Made by a program: the position numbers and the translations under genes
In this document: positions 54,836 to 64,000 of the stretch, one piece after another
Numbering within the stretch: the first letter of the stretch is position 1
Layout of the letters: each line of letters opens with the position of its first letter
Source: Phormidium tenue FACHB-886
Lineage (GTDB): Bacteria; Cyanobacteriota; Cyanobacteriia; Elainellales; Elainellaceae
DNA: 64,000 nt
Reading direction: 5' to 3'
Assembly: GCF_014764505.1 (NCBI RefSeq)
Contig: NZ_JACXWX010000007.1
Coordinates: 124,001-188,000 of the forward strand
Notes under the pieces: generated by a model
Databases searched by the model: none
What the model saw: only the letters and a program-made list of their open reading frames with translations
What the model was told of the DNA's origin: nothing

Positions 54836-56200
54836 ATGTCAATGGGTTTACTAAAACAGACCTTAAGAGCCTTCGCCCGGAGTTCGAGTCGCCGGGTGAA
54901 TCGTCGCCGTGTCAATCAGTGGTTTAAATGGTTGGCTCCCGGTTTGCTAATCAAACGGTGGCTGTTGATTAGCGCTGGGGGCATGGTGCTGGTCGCGTTG
55001 GGGTTGGCAGTTTGGTCAAACCTGACACCTGTCTATTACATGGGTGAATTCATTCGCAACCTGCTGCGATCGATTACCACTCTGATTCCCAATTACATCA
55101 GCGGACCTTTAGCTGTACTCATCGGAGTTTTGCTCATCCTCTGGGGACAAAAACGCAGCCTCGGTTCCATTACCGAAGTCCTAATGCCCGAAGGCGACGG
55201 TGAACTGGTCGATCGACTTATGACCCACCGCCGTTTGCACCGCGGTCCTAAAATTGTGGTTGTGGGAGGCGGCACGGGTCTTTCAACGCTGCTGCGTGGC
55301 TTAAAAACGCTCAGTGCAAATATCACGGCGATCGTTACGGTGGCAGATGACGGTGGCTCCTCCGGGCGACTGCGTCGCGAGATTGGGGTTCTGCCGCCTG
55401 GGGATATTCGCAACTGTTTGGCAGCGTTGGCAGATGAAGAAAAGCTGCTGACTGAGCTGTTCCAATATCGGTTTCGGGCAGGTGATGGCTTGGTGGGGCA
55501 TAGCTTCGGCAACCTATTTTTGACCGTGATGAGTGAGGTGACAGGCGATCTAGAACAGGCAATTGCCGCGAGTTCTAAAGTTCTGGCGATCCGGGGGCAA
55601 GTGCTGCCCTCCACGCTCACCGATATGAAGCTATGGGCAGAACTGGCAGACGGTCGCTATATCGAAGGTGAATCGAATATCACGGAAGCCAAGGGCAAAA
55701 TTATTAGAATTGGCTGCATTCCTCCGAATCCAATTGCTTTGCCCAAAGCCGTCCAAGCGATCGCCGAAGCCGACTACATCATCATTGGACCTGGCTCCCT
55801 CTACACCAGCATCATCCCCAATCTACTCGTACCCGAAATTGCCGATGCGATCGCCCAGCGGGATGTTCCTCGCATCTACGTTTGCAACATCATGACGCAA
55901 CCAGGCGAGACAGACGGCTACACCGTCTCCGATCACATCCGCACGATCGATGAAGTTTGCGGCTACCCTCTTTTCAATGCCGTTCTCGTTCAAAAAACAT
56001 CCCCCTCGGCTCAATCTCTAATCCGCTACGCCCAAGAAGACTCTCACCCCGTCTACTTCGATCGGGAAGCCGTTTTGCAGTTGGGTCGGCGTGTAGTGGT
56101 GGCGAACGTCATGGATGAAGAAGCCCGCACCGGATTGCTGCGCCACAACCCAACCAAGCTAGCGAGAGTATTGTTTCGGTGGTATAGCCGAGCGATTTAA
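54836..56200 (+). CDS. yvcK: YvcK-type (CofD-like) protein with N-terminal membrane anchor
   Basis: 454 residues. Two membrane helices (about 38-62 and 88-104) precede the CofD-like domain (about 130-450) with [62 protein letters not shown] and [15 protein letters not shown]. YvcK proteins influence cell-wall synthesis and central carbon use in other bacteria, often via a nucleotide-sugar ligand. The membrane anchor suggests action at the inner membrane. ATG at 54836 or the next ATG two codons later is the start. Confidence 0.9.
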   Translation: MSMGLLKQTLRAFARSSSRRVNRRRVNQWFKWLAPGLLIKRWLLISAGGMVLVALGLAVWSNLTPVYYMGEFIRNLLRSITTLIPNYISGPLAVLIGVLLILWGQKRSLGSITEVLMPEGDGELVDRLMTHRRLHRGPKIVVVGGGTGLSTLLRGLKTLSANITAIVTVADDGGSSGRLRREIGVLPPGDIRNCLAALADEEKLLTELFQYRFRAGDGLVGHSFGNLFLTVMSEVTGDLEQAIAASSKVLAIRGQVLPSTLTDMKLWAELADGRYIEGESNITEAKGKIIRIGCIPPNPIALPKAVQAIAEADYIIIGPGSLYTSIIPNLLVPEIADAIAQRDVPRIYVCNIMTQPGETDGYTVSDHIRTIDEVCGYPLFNAVLVQKTSPSAQSLIRYAQEDSHPVYFDREAVLQLGRRVVVANVMDEEARTGLLRHNPTKLARVLFRWYSRAI

Positions 56201-56390
56201 AAAAGGGATGGGAAGAGGTGAAGAATCCATCAGGAAGAAAAAATGATAGGGTAGTATGCGGTGAATCACCATATGAAGGTGATATTTTGGATTGTTCAAT
56301 TCTGCAATTGTTCAATTCGCCCTAGCCAAGGTTCTTCCAACGCTCAAGTTGAGCATCCCTTCATTCTTCATTCCTCATCCCTCTCTCCCC

Positions 56391-56984
56391 ATGTCTCAAG
56401 ATCTCCTGCGATCGCTAGTCTGGATGGATTACCGGCTCGCTATCCTGTTCACTGTCATCCTGCCGCTGGTGCTATTGATCTGGGCAGCTGTCCAGAAGGC
56501 AGAGGCGATACAGCGCCTGCTGATCATTTATTGGCGGGTGGCGAGTCTGCTGGCGATCACGGTGTATCTAATGATCGGCAATTTGCCCGTTAGCTTTGTG
56601 GCAAGTGTTTTGGCGCGGCTGTTGATTCCAGTGAGCCTATGGTTCTGGGTTGATCTAAATGATGAGATTCAGGATCAGCGGCGCAGCCGACTGAAGTTAG
56701 TATTTACAGCTTGGCGCTGGGCAGTTAGCGTCTACTGCGTTTTGGGGGCGGTTGCCACCATTCCGTTTTTGCAGTGTGCTTTGTCTAGAGAAACCTTTGC
56801 AACCCCGTTTTGTCAGGTGTGGCTCGATCCGCCGTTCGGCTACAAAGCGTTTTTCCATGCAGGCTCTAAGCCAGAGTTCTTGGGCTTCTTAGGAATTGTA
56901 GCACTGGGGATTTATGTGCTCTACCTGGGTTATTTTGTGCTGGTTCGACTGGGCAAGCAGGGGCGATCGGCTACTGAGCAATAG
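56391..56984 (+). CDS. DUF3177 family membrane protein
   Basis: 197 residues from the ATG after CCCC (MSQDLLRSLVWMDYRLAIL). Five or so membrane helices and the pattern of a cyanobacterial/plant family of unknown role: LLIWAAVQKAEAIQRLLIIY, PVSLWFWVDLNDEIQDQ, ATPFCQVWLDPPFGYKAFFH and a final helix YVLYLGYFVLVRL. An upstream extension of 33 residues is not typical of the family. purE follows 47 bp downstream. Confidence 0.86.
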   Translation: MSQDLLRSLVWMDYRLAILFTVILPLVLLIWAAVQKAEAIQRLLIIYWRVASLLAITVYLMIGNLPVSFVASVLARLLIPVSLWFWVDLNDEIQDQRRSRLKLVFTAWRWAVSVYCVLGAVATIPFLQCALSRETFATPFCQVWLDPPFGYKAFFHAGSKPEFLGFLGIVALGIYVLYLGYFVLVRLGKQGRSATEQ

Positions 56985-57031
56985 GGCTGAGCGTTTTGTT
57001 TTCTATTAAGTGTGGTCTTTGAGTTTCTGGA

Positions 57032-57550
57032 ATGGCAGATCCATTAGTTGGCATAATTATGGGCAGCGATTCCGATTTGCCAACAATGCAGGCTGCGATC
57101 GCCACCTGCGAAGAGTTTGACGTGGCATGTGAGGTAGCGATCGTCTCGGCGCATCGCACCCCAGAACGGATGGTGGAATATGCCCAAACTGCCCACCAGC
57201 GTGGTTTGAAAGTGATTATTGCTGGTGCAGGTGGGGCGGCACATTTGCCGGGGATGGTGGCAGCGCTGACCCCCTTGCCTGTGATTGGTGTGCCGGTTTC
57301 CAGCCGCCAGCTGCAAGGACTTGATTCACTCTATTCAATTGTGCAAATGCCTGCTGGTATCCCAGTAGCAACGGTAGCGATCGGCAATGCTAAGAATGCT
57401 GGACTGCTGGCAATTCAAATTCTAGCGAGCCATCAACCCGCCCTCCTCGAAAAAGTGCAGCAGTATCGCCAAAGTCTCAAGGAAATGGTGATGGAAAAGC
57501 AGCAGAAGTTAGAGGCGATCGGCTACCGCCAATATTTAAATGAAATGTAG
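57032..57550 (+). CDS. purE: N5-carboxyaminoimidazole ribonucleotide mutase PurE
   Basis: Catalyses a carboxyl transfer in purine synthesis. 172 residues with the class I signatures: [17 protein letters not shown] at the N terminus, [25 protein letters not shown] and PVIGVPVSS, with the active-site histidines in SAHRT and AAHLP. No PurK lies next to it, as is usual for many cyanobacteria. It starts 47 bp after the DUF3177 gene on the same strand. Confidence 0.95.
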   Translation: MADPLVGIIMGSDSDLPTMQAAIATCEEFDVACEVAIVSAHRTPERMVEYAQTAHQRGLKVIIAGAGGAAHLPGMVAALTPLPVIGVPVSSRQLQGLDSLYSIVQMPAGIPVATVAIGNAKNAGLLAIQILASHQPALLEKVQQYRQSLKEMVMEKQQKLEAIGYRQYLNEM

Positions 57551-57572
57551 CTAAGCGCAATCTAGAACTATT

Positions 57573-57956
57573 CTATTTGCCAATCTTGCGCGGCGGGCGA
57601 CGACCAATGAAGCGGCGGGGGCGGCGGCTGCCAAACGATCGCCGTTCGGGACGCGAGGCGGCATCCGGGATTTCGCCTGGCTCATCGGCTTTACGGGGGA
57701 GGAAGCGATCAAAGACGTTGCGACTCACTCGGTGAATAACGCTGCGCTGAGGGGTAGCCGTAGCCGGTTTCGGTTCTTCTTCAATTTTCTCGGCTTGCAC
57801 GTAGCCAGCGATGTTGTAGACAGCCAGCCCACCGAATGCGCCCAGCAGAATCGCAAGCTCGGCTTTAAACCCAGCAAAAAAGTAAAAGAGAATGATGAAA
57901 TAGCCCCAAGCGCTAAGACCTGCCCGAAACCCTTCATCTGATTCAAATTTGTACAT
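57573..57956 (-). CDS. small membrane protein with a basic C-terminal tail
   Basis: 127 residues. Two membrane helices (about 12-30, LSAWGYFIILFYFFAGF, and 32-50, AELAILLGAFGGLAVYNIAG) are followed by a Glu/Lys/Pro linker and a very basic, Arg/Pro-rich end (about 95-127, SFGSRRPRRFIGRRPPRK). The function is unknown. The tail could bind nucleic acid or lipid head groups. It converges with purE and lies 30 bp downstream of the kinase gene on the same strand, so the pair may be co-transcribed. Confidence 0.75.
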   Translation of the reverse strand: MYKFESDEGFRAGLSAWGYFIILFYFFAGFKAELAILLGAFGGLAVYNIAGYVQAEKIEEEPKPATATPQRSVIHRVSRNVFDRFLPRKADEPGEIPDAASRPERRSFGSRRPRRFIGRRPPRKIGK

Positions 57957-57986
57957 GACCCTCCATCCCCCGAAATCGCCCTTGCT

Positions 57987-59522
57987 CTACCCTTCCACCT
58001 GCTGTATCAGGGTTTCAATCGCCTGAGTGGTGTTGAGGGTCTTCACAAAGGGTAGCTCAGATGCTGCAAAAGGTTCCATGAATTGCTTGGGCAGCAGATC
58101 GGCAGTGGCATCGGCAATGTCTCCCGTCCGTTTTTGCAGGCGATCGCGCAACACTTCCAGTGGTGCCTCACAGTAAAGAATTTGCAGCGGTAGCTGGTGC
58201 TGCTGGGCGGCAGTAATCGCGGCGGCTCGTAGAACTTGGCGATCGTATTTTGCATCTAAAATGACCGAGTAGCCCTGCTGGGCTAGCGTTACGCTGAGCT
58301 GCAAGAGACGATCGTAGGTGCGCTGGGTCATTTCGGGGGAATATAGCTCGTCGCCACCCCGCTCTTCCAGAGCAACACCGCCCAAATGCTTGCGAACAGC
58401 ATCCGAGCGAATGTGAACAGCGCCCGTACGGCAGGCAAGCTGTTTGGCGATGGTGCTTTTGCCAGCTCCAGACAAGCCACACATCACAGTTAGCTGTCCT
58501 TGCCGAGGTTGAGAATACTCATAGGCTAGGCGATAAAAGCGAGCCGCTATTTCTTTGGCTTTTTGCTTGTCTGCCTCGGGAACGGCCGGATCGTCTAAGA
58601 GAAAGGAAACGATTTTAGCACGGACATAAGCCTGCCGGTTCACGTAAAAGGGCAACACCTGCAAGCCTTCCCAATCGCCAGTTTGCTCTGCATAGGCATT
58701 GAGGAAGAGAGTGCTGAGATCGGTGCGATCGCGGGCTTCCAAATCGCGGACGATGTAGGCAATGTCATACATCACATCTACAAAGCGAAACGGCTCATTG
58801 AACTCGATGCAGTCAAACAGCCACAGCCGATCGTCCCAGAGGCAAATGTTGTCGAGGTGCAAATCGCCGTGACACTCCCGGATATGATTGCTCTGCATCC
58901 GCTCGATAAACAGGTGAGGCTGTTCGGCAAACAGCCGATCGTTATAGGCGCGGGTGGCGTCAAATTGCGCCTGGGTTTGGGCGATGCCGATGTATTTTTC
59001 GGTTTGCTCAAAGTTCTCGTCGATCGCCTCGCGCACGCGGGCAGGTTCGCCGAAGGCACGGATGTAGTCATCCGTCTGGATAATGGCATGGAAGCGGGCG
59101 ATCGTTTTTGCTAGCTCTTGCAGCAAAGCTTCCGTTAGCTTGCCTTGGTCATAAAGATTTGCAAGCAGCCCTTCTTGAGGAAACTGTCGCATCTTTAAGG
59201 TATAGTCGGCAATTTCCTCTGCTCCACCAAGCTGAAAGGTTTCTCCAACTTGGGCGATCGGCAGCACTTCTAAGTAAAGCGCCTTGGCACAGCGCTGATT
59301 GAGGCGGAGTTCTTCTTGGCAAAAGTGCTGGCGCTTGTCGATCGTTGAATAGTCAAGGAAGCCAAAGTTCACAGGTTTCTTGACTTTGTAGGCATAATCG
59401 CCCGTCAGCAGCACATAAGACACATGAGTTTGAATCAGCTGGATGGGAGTTTTGACAGGATGCGGGTAGAACTCCGGCTGCATCATTTGCTGAATCAGAG
59501 CGGGGAGAATGCTATCGGTCAT
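57987..59522 (-). CDS. fusion of an APH-like kinase domain and a P-loop kinase
   Basis: 511 residues. The N-terminal part (about 30-315) is an aminoglycoside-phosphotransferase-like fold, with the catalytic loop ECHGDLHLDNICLWDDRLWL and the following acidic motif FDCIEFNEPFRFVD. The C-terminal part (about 340-510) is a small P-loop kinase with VMCGLSGAGKSTIAKQLA and DAVRKHLGG, resembling gluconate- or zeta-toxin-type kinases. Two phosphotransfer domains in one chain are known in bacteria, but their substrates are not clear. ATG giving MTDSILPALIQQ is chosen. Confidence 0.85.
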   Translation of the reverse strand: MTDSILPALIQQMMQPEFYPHPVKTPIQLIQTHVSYVLLTGDYAYKVKKPVNFGFLDYSTIDKRQHFCQEELRLNQRCAKALYLEVLPIAQVGETFQLGGAEEIADYTLKMRQFPQEGLLANLYDQGKLTEALLQELAKTIARFHAIIQTDDYIRAFGEPARVREAIDENFEQTEKYIGIAQTQAQFDATRAYNDRLFAEQPHLFIERMQSNHIRECHGDLHLDNICLWDDRLWLFDCIEFNEPFRFVDVMYDIAYIVRDLEARDRTDLSTLFLNAYAEQTGDWEGLQVLPFYVNRQAYVRAKIVSFLLDDPAVPEADKQKAKEIAARFYRLAYEYSQPRQGQLTVMCGLSGAGKSTIAKQLACRTGAVHIRSDAVRKHLGGVALEERGGDELYSPEMTQRTYDRLLQLSVTLAQQGYSVILDAKYDRQVLRAAAITAAQQHQLPLQILYCEAPLEVLRDRLQKRTGDIADATADLLPKQFMEPFAASELPFVKTLNTTQAIETLIQQVEG

Positions 59523-59605
59523 GGAGGTGGGTAAATAGAAATTGACGAGCGAAGCTGGTTTTGAAGCGCAGGCTCCAAAATCACTTCTGTAGCAGCCTAA
59601 CATTT

Positions 59606-59636
59606 CGGGGGGACACAGCCCTGCTGCATCCCCCCG
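59606..59636. terminator. terminator-like hairpin behind the bL25 gene
   Basis: CGGGGGGA and TCCCCCCG form an 8-bp G/C-rich stem with a 15-nt loop between rplY and the kinase gene. The T-run on the minus strand is weak. Confidence 0.55.
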
Positions 59637-59705
59637 TTTAGTTTCTGATGAGTCTGGTTCTGATAGTCTGGTTCCTCGATCGCTTTCGCAGATCGATCGC
59701 CTTCC

Positions 59706-60311
59706 TTATTCAGCCGCAGCTTCCGTTGTTTCAGCATCTTCCTCGGTGACCTGCGAGGCTCTGCCCAGAACCGTCACCACAATCCGATCGCCTTCGCCAA
59801 CTGCCTCTACACCAGCAGGCAGGGTTAGGTCGTTGACGTGAATGGAGTCACCTATTTTCAGGTTGGTCACATCAATTTCGATCATCTCAGGAATGCGATC
59901 GGGAGCGCAGTTCACTTCTAGTTCGTTCAGCACGGTATCCAGCGCACCGCCGTCTTGCTTCGCGCCAATCGAGGTGCCCACAAAGTGAAAGGGCACCGTC
60001 ACCTGCAGCGAGTCTTGTGCGGCAACCGAGAAAAAGCTGAGGTGAACGAGGTGGGGCTTCCAAGGGTGTTTTTGCACTTCTCGCAGCAGCGCCTTCCCGC
60101 TCCACGATAGCTCAGGCACATTGACCTGAATCAGCGTGTTATTCAACGATGATTTTTTGACTAGCACTTCGGCAGTTTTGGCATCCATCATCAGCGCCAG
60201 TGATTCCGTGCCCTTGTGACCGTACAAGACAGCCGGAATATGTCCTTCCCGACGCAGCGTGTTCGGCTTGCTGCCTTCAGGACGTTTTTTGCATTCAACT
60301 GTGAGTTCCAT
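59706..60311 (-). CDS. rplY: 50S ribosomal protein bL25 (CTC family)
   Basis: Binds 5S rRNA; the long CTC form is also called general stress protein. 201 residues: the L25 core (about 1-95) begins MELTVECKKRPEGSKPNTLR with GHIPAVLYG, followed by the C-terminal TL5-type beta domain (about 100-185; TVPFHFVGTSIGAKQDGGAL, ELEVNCAPDRIPEMI) and an acidic, Thr/Ala/Glu-rich end. It lies 42 bp downstream of purA on the same strand, so co-transcription is likely. Confidence 0.94.
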   Translation of the reverse strand: MELTVECKKRPEGSKPNTLRREGHIPAVLYGHKGTESLALMMDAKTAEVLVKKSSLNNTLIQVNVPELSWSGKALLREVQKHPWKPHLVHLSFFSVAAQDSLQVTVPFHFVGTSIGAKQDGGALDTVLNELEVNCAPDRIPEMIEIDVTNLKIGDSIHVNDLTLPAGVEAVGEGDRIVVTVLGRASQVTEEDAETTEAAAE

Positions 60312-60353
60312 AGGTAAGTTTGGTTTAGGTGATCAAGATTATTTGGGCAGCGG

Positions 60354-61748
<1,395 letters not shown>

Positions 61749-61799
61749 TTAATTATCTACAGGCGATGAGCAATGTGTCAACTGCGATTGCCAAAGCGG

Positions 61800-63014
61800 T
61801 CAGCTCTGCAAGCGAAACAGCAGGAGCTGAGTTTTCTGGACATCGCTGAAGTTATCGTCACTGATCAGCAGCAGGCTTTGAGTGCCATCGGGCAACCGCG
61901 CTCCCAGCGTCATTCCTTCCAGGTTGTCCAGCGGGATGCCGAGCTCAGCCAGGTTTAGCAACGATCGCTTAAAGACAGGCATAATCCCCGTCAAGTCACC
62001 CTTGAGGCTCACAGCACCGGAAATATCCGTTGCGCCACCCGTAGCAATCTGAAACAGCTGCGCGCTAAGTCCTGTCGTTAGCCCAAACGATCGCTCTAGG
62101 CTTAGAAAATGCCCACCCTGATCGAGGGTGAGCAGCTCGCTAAGTCCGCCGGTCGCTCCAGCGCTAGGTGGTTCTGCCAAATACAGATGCTCAGACAGCA
62201 GCGTTGTTTGGTTTTCGCCGATCAGGTAGTGCTGCAGACGAATCGGAATAGGCTGGGGAGAGCCTGCCTTCCCAGCAGGGTCCGGTAAATCTTGCTCCAG
62301 TGCTGACTCAGTAGCTGTGAACAGCCGAAAAGGCTCCAGCTGCCCACCTGCTGAACCGCTAGCGTTGATGGTTAATGCCTCAAACCCTTGGTTATCTTGG
62401 ACACCCACGGGCTGATCCTCTACGACGGCTGGCAAAAAGCGGTTGGGAATGGGCAGTTTGCCGCGGAGCTGCCCGGTCTCTAGATCAAACTCCGCGATAA
62501 AGGGAGCAATTCCTTCGCGGCTCGCTCCTTCGCTAGAGATAAATAGCGATCGCCTTGGAGACAGTCCAATCCCTTCTAGATCGACTGTGCCTTCGGCAAA
62601 TGGCTGCCCATCTTCGTCTTTCAGCGTTGTCACCTTCTCAATTTCCACAGTTTCAAGCTTCGGCGTTCCGTCAGCTTCGCCAACCGTCAGCTTCAGCGTA
62701 TAGAACCGAGCCGGAGCGCGCTCACTCCGATCGTCTGAAATGGCATAGAAGCGATCGAGCTGGCGATCGTAAGTAATGCCCGACAGCCCGCCCACAGGTG
62801 AACCATCAAAGGTGAGCTTGGGCAGGTCATACTCATCCAAAAAGTCTAGAGACAGGTTCAACAACAGCCGATCTTCTGCCCGCACCTGCGGAATGCTACA
62901 GGCAGTTAGCGAAATGACACACAGCAGAAAAATGCAGCTTAAACAGCGACGGAGCGATGAGAGCTTCACAACGCCGAAGGGCAGAAGCAGCCAGCGTAAG
63001 GTGGGGAGGTTCAT
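61800..63014 (-). CDS. esterase-like protein of the phytase family, lipoprotein
   Basis: 404 residues. A long basic start leads to a lipobox (LLCVISLTACS, cysteine at about 39), so it is probably an envelope lipoprotein. The beta-propeller-like 'esterase-like activity of phytase' domain covers about 60-400: GGLSGITYDRQLDRFYAISD, TVDLEGIGLSPRRSLFISSE, VQDNQGFEALTINASG, ending NLEGMTLGARLPDGTQSLLL. The enzymatic activity is not established for the family. It precedes purA on the same strand (85 bp between stop and purA start). Confidence 0.85.
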   Translation of the reverse strand: MNLPTLRWLLLPFGVVKLSSLRRCLSCIFLLCVISLTACSIPQVRAEDRLLLNLSLDFLDEYDLPKLTFDGSPVGGLSGITYDRQLDRFYAISDDRSERAPARFYTLKLTVGEADGTPKLETVEIEKVTTLKDEDGQPFAEGTVDLEGIGLSPRRSLFISSEGASREGIAPFIAEFDLETGQLRGKLPIPNRFLPAVVEDQPVGVQDNQGFEALTINASGSAGGQLEPFRLFTATESALEQDLPDPAGKAGSPQPIPIRLQHYLIGENQTTLLSEHLYLAEPPSAGATGGLSELLTLDQGGHFLSLERSFGLTTGLSAQLFQIATGGATDISGAVSLKGDLTGIMPVFKRSLLNLAELGIPLDNLEGMTLGARLPDGTQSLLLISDDNFSDVQKTQLLLFRLQS

Positions 63015-63186
63015 GGCAGTTGACCGAAATGCGATCGAGGAGAGCCTTTGCTATCTTCCCTCATTTGCTATCTCCAGCGGCAGCAGATTCTCCAGCAAGA
63101 TCTATAAGCTTCAGCAAGCTTCAGCCCTACTTTCTCCCTGATCCCCAACCGTCCTATAGTAAAGGGGCTGCTCATTGAATCCCATT

Positions 63187-64000
63187 GTGAAAGCAATTAC
63201 CCTGCTTGGTTCCACTGGCTCCATCGGCACTCAAACCCTAGAGATCGCGGCCGAACATCCTGAACAGTTTCGGGTGGTTGGCTTGGCAGCGCACAGTAAT
63301 GTGCTGCTGCTGGCGCAGCAGATTCGGCAGTTCCGCCCGGAGATTGCCGCAATTTGCGATACGGCTCAGCTTGCCACGCTGAAGGAGGCGATCGCCGATA
63401 TCACCCCCCAGCCGATTCTGCTAGCAGGCGAAGAAGGCGTGGTAGAGGTCGCTCGCTACGGCGATTCCGAAGCGGTAGTCACAGGAATTGTGGGCTGTGC
63501 CGGACTGCTGCCAACGCTGGCTGCTATTCAAGCTGGAAAAGATATTGCACTGGCAAACAAAGAAACGCTGATCGCAGGCGGATTGGTGGTGCTGCCGTTG
63601 GTGCAGCAGCATGGCGTGAAGCTGCTGCCTGCTGACTCTGAGCATTCTGCTATCTTCCAGTGTCTGCAGGGAGTTCCAGATAAAGGTTTACGCCGAATTT
63701 TGCTAACGGCTTCTGGCGGCTCGTTCCGTGATCTACCCGTCGAGAAGCTAGCAGAAGTGACGGTGGCAGATGCCCTCAAGCATCCAAACTGGTCGATGGG
63801 ACGCAAAATCACGATCGACTCTGCCACGTTGATGAACAAAGGGCTGGAAGTGATCGAAGCACACTTCCTGTTTGGGCTGGACTACGACCAGATTGATATT
63901 GTCATCCATCCCCAAAGCATTATTCATTCGCTAATCGAGCTGCAAGACACTTCAATGCTGGCGCAGCTGGGCTGGGCAGATATGCGCCTGCCGCTGCTGT
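63187..64000 (+). CDS. dxr: 1-deoxy-D-xylulose-5-phosphate reductoisomerase Dxr, 5' part
   Basis: Converts DXP to MEP in isoprenoid synthesis. The frame is open to the window edge (271 codons seen of about 390). The N terminus has the NADPH motif [15 protein letters not shown]; further on come [46 protein letters not shown] (metal-binding acidic residues), [32 protein letters not shown] and [11 protein letters not shown]. The start is GTG at 63187 (VKAITLL); a TTG four codons earlier is possible. It is divergent from the phytase-esterase lipoprotein gene. Confidence 0.95.
   Translation, partial: MKAITLLGSTGSIGTQTLEIAAEHPEQFRVVGLAAHSNVLLLAQQIRQFRPEIAAICDTAQLATLKEAIADITPQPILLAGEEGVVEVARYGDSEAVVTGIVGCAGLLPTLAAIQAGKDIALANKETLIAGGLVVLPLVQQHGVKLLPADSEHSAIFQCLQGVPDKGLRRILLTASGGSFRDLPVEKLAEVTVADALKHPNWSMGRKITIDSATLMNKGLEVIEAHFLFGLDYDQIDIVIHPQSIIHSLIELQDTSMLAQLGWADMRLPLL

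Overview
The window looks like a piece of a cyanobacterial chromosome, most likely from a Leptolyngbya-type organism (genus inferred). The octamer GCGATCGC (HIP1) recurs throughout. A 33-codon gene encodes PetM of the cytochrome b6f complex. Many products belong to families known mainly from cyanobacteria (DUF4327, DUF4335, DUF3038, DUF2811, DUF4079, DUF3177, a Ycf29/Rre1-type regulator). Base composition looks even, and I saw no transposase, integrase, prophage block, rRNA or CRISPR array.

Layout. 0.5-9.6 kb: a membrane protein, glycogen synthase glgA, DNA polymerase I polA, petM, pdxA, a DUF4327 gene and a coiled-coil protein. 9.6-16 kb: a GntR/FCD regulator with two matching palindromes upstream, then uraH, an Rre1-like response regulator, a Gfo/Idh/MocA oxidoreductase and the DUF3038-DUF4335 pair. 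15.6-16.5 kb: a gene-free stretch with four DnaA-box-like sites within 95 bp next to an AT-rich tract, a candidate replication origin. 16.5-21.9 kb: a DUF2811 gene, hemJ, queF, a polyamine-type permease/ATPase pair (potC-potA) and small unknown genes. 21.9-23.4 kb: tRNA-His(GTG), then an HTH-like gene surrounded by, and containing, a TCC/GGA palindromic repeat. 23.4-28.7 kb: DoxX, TraX, PRC-barrel, YggT and DUF4142 proteins, an FAD oxidoreductase and rpmB.

28.8-41.5 kb is the most accessory-looking part. It has a ~1380-residue protein joining a PstS-like domain, a membrane helix, three DUF4912 domains and a Gly/Met/Ser repeat block, then a GT2 glycosyltransferase, two AAA-like (STAND-type) ATPases and an acyltransferase. 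41.5-54.5 kb: pnp, a mechanosensitive-channel protein, an M16 peptidase pair (one with the zinc motif, one without), a TPR-GT61 protein and a DUF4347/beta-helix surface protein. 54.8-64 kb is housekeeping: yvcK, a DUF3177 gene, purE, an APH-like/kinase fusion, rplY, purA, a phytase-esterase-like lipoprotein and dxr, which runs off the right edge.

Functional links: purE and purA act in purine synthesis and uraH in purine breakdown; pnp, rpmB and rplY serve RNA and translation; the GT61, DUF4347 and DUF4912 proteins are probably envelope or surface proteins. Most convergent gene pairs are separated by a strong hairpin that can serve both strands. Family assignments were made by reading the translated sequence, not by a database search.
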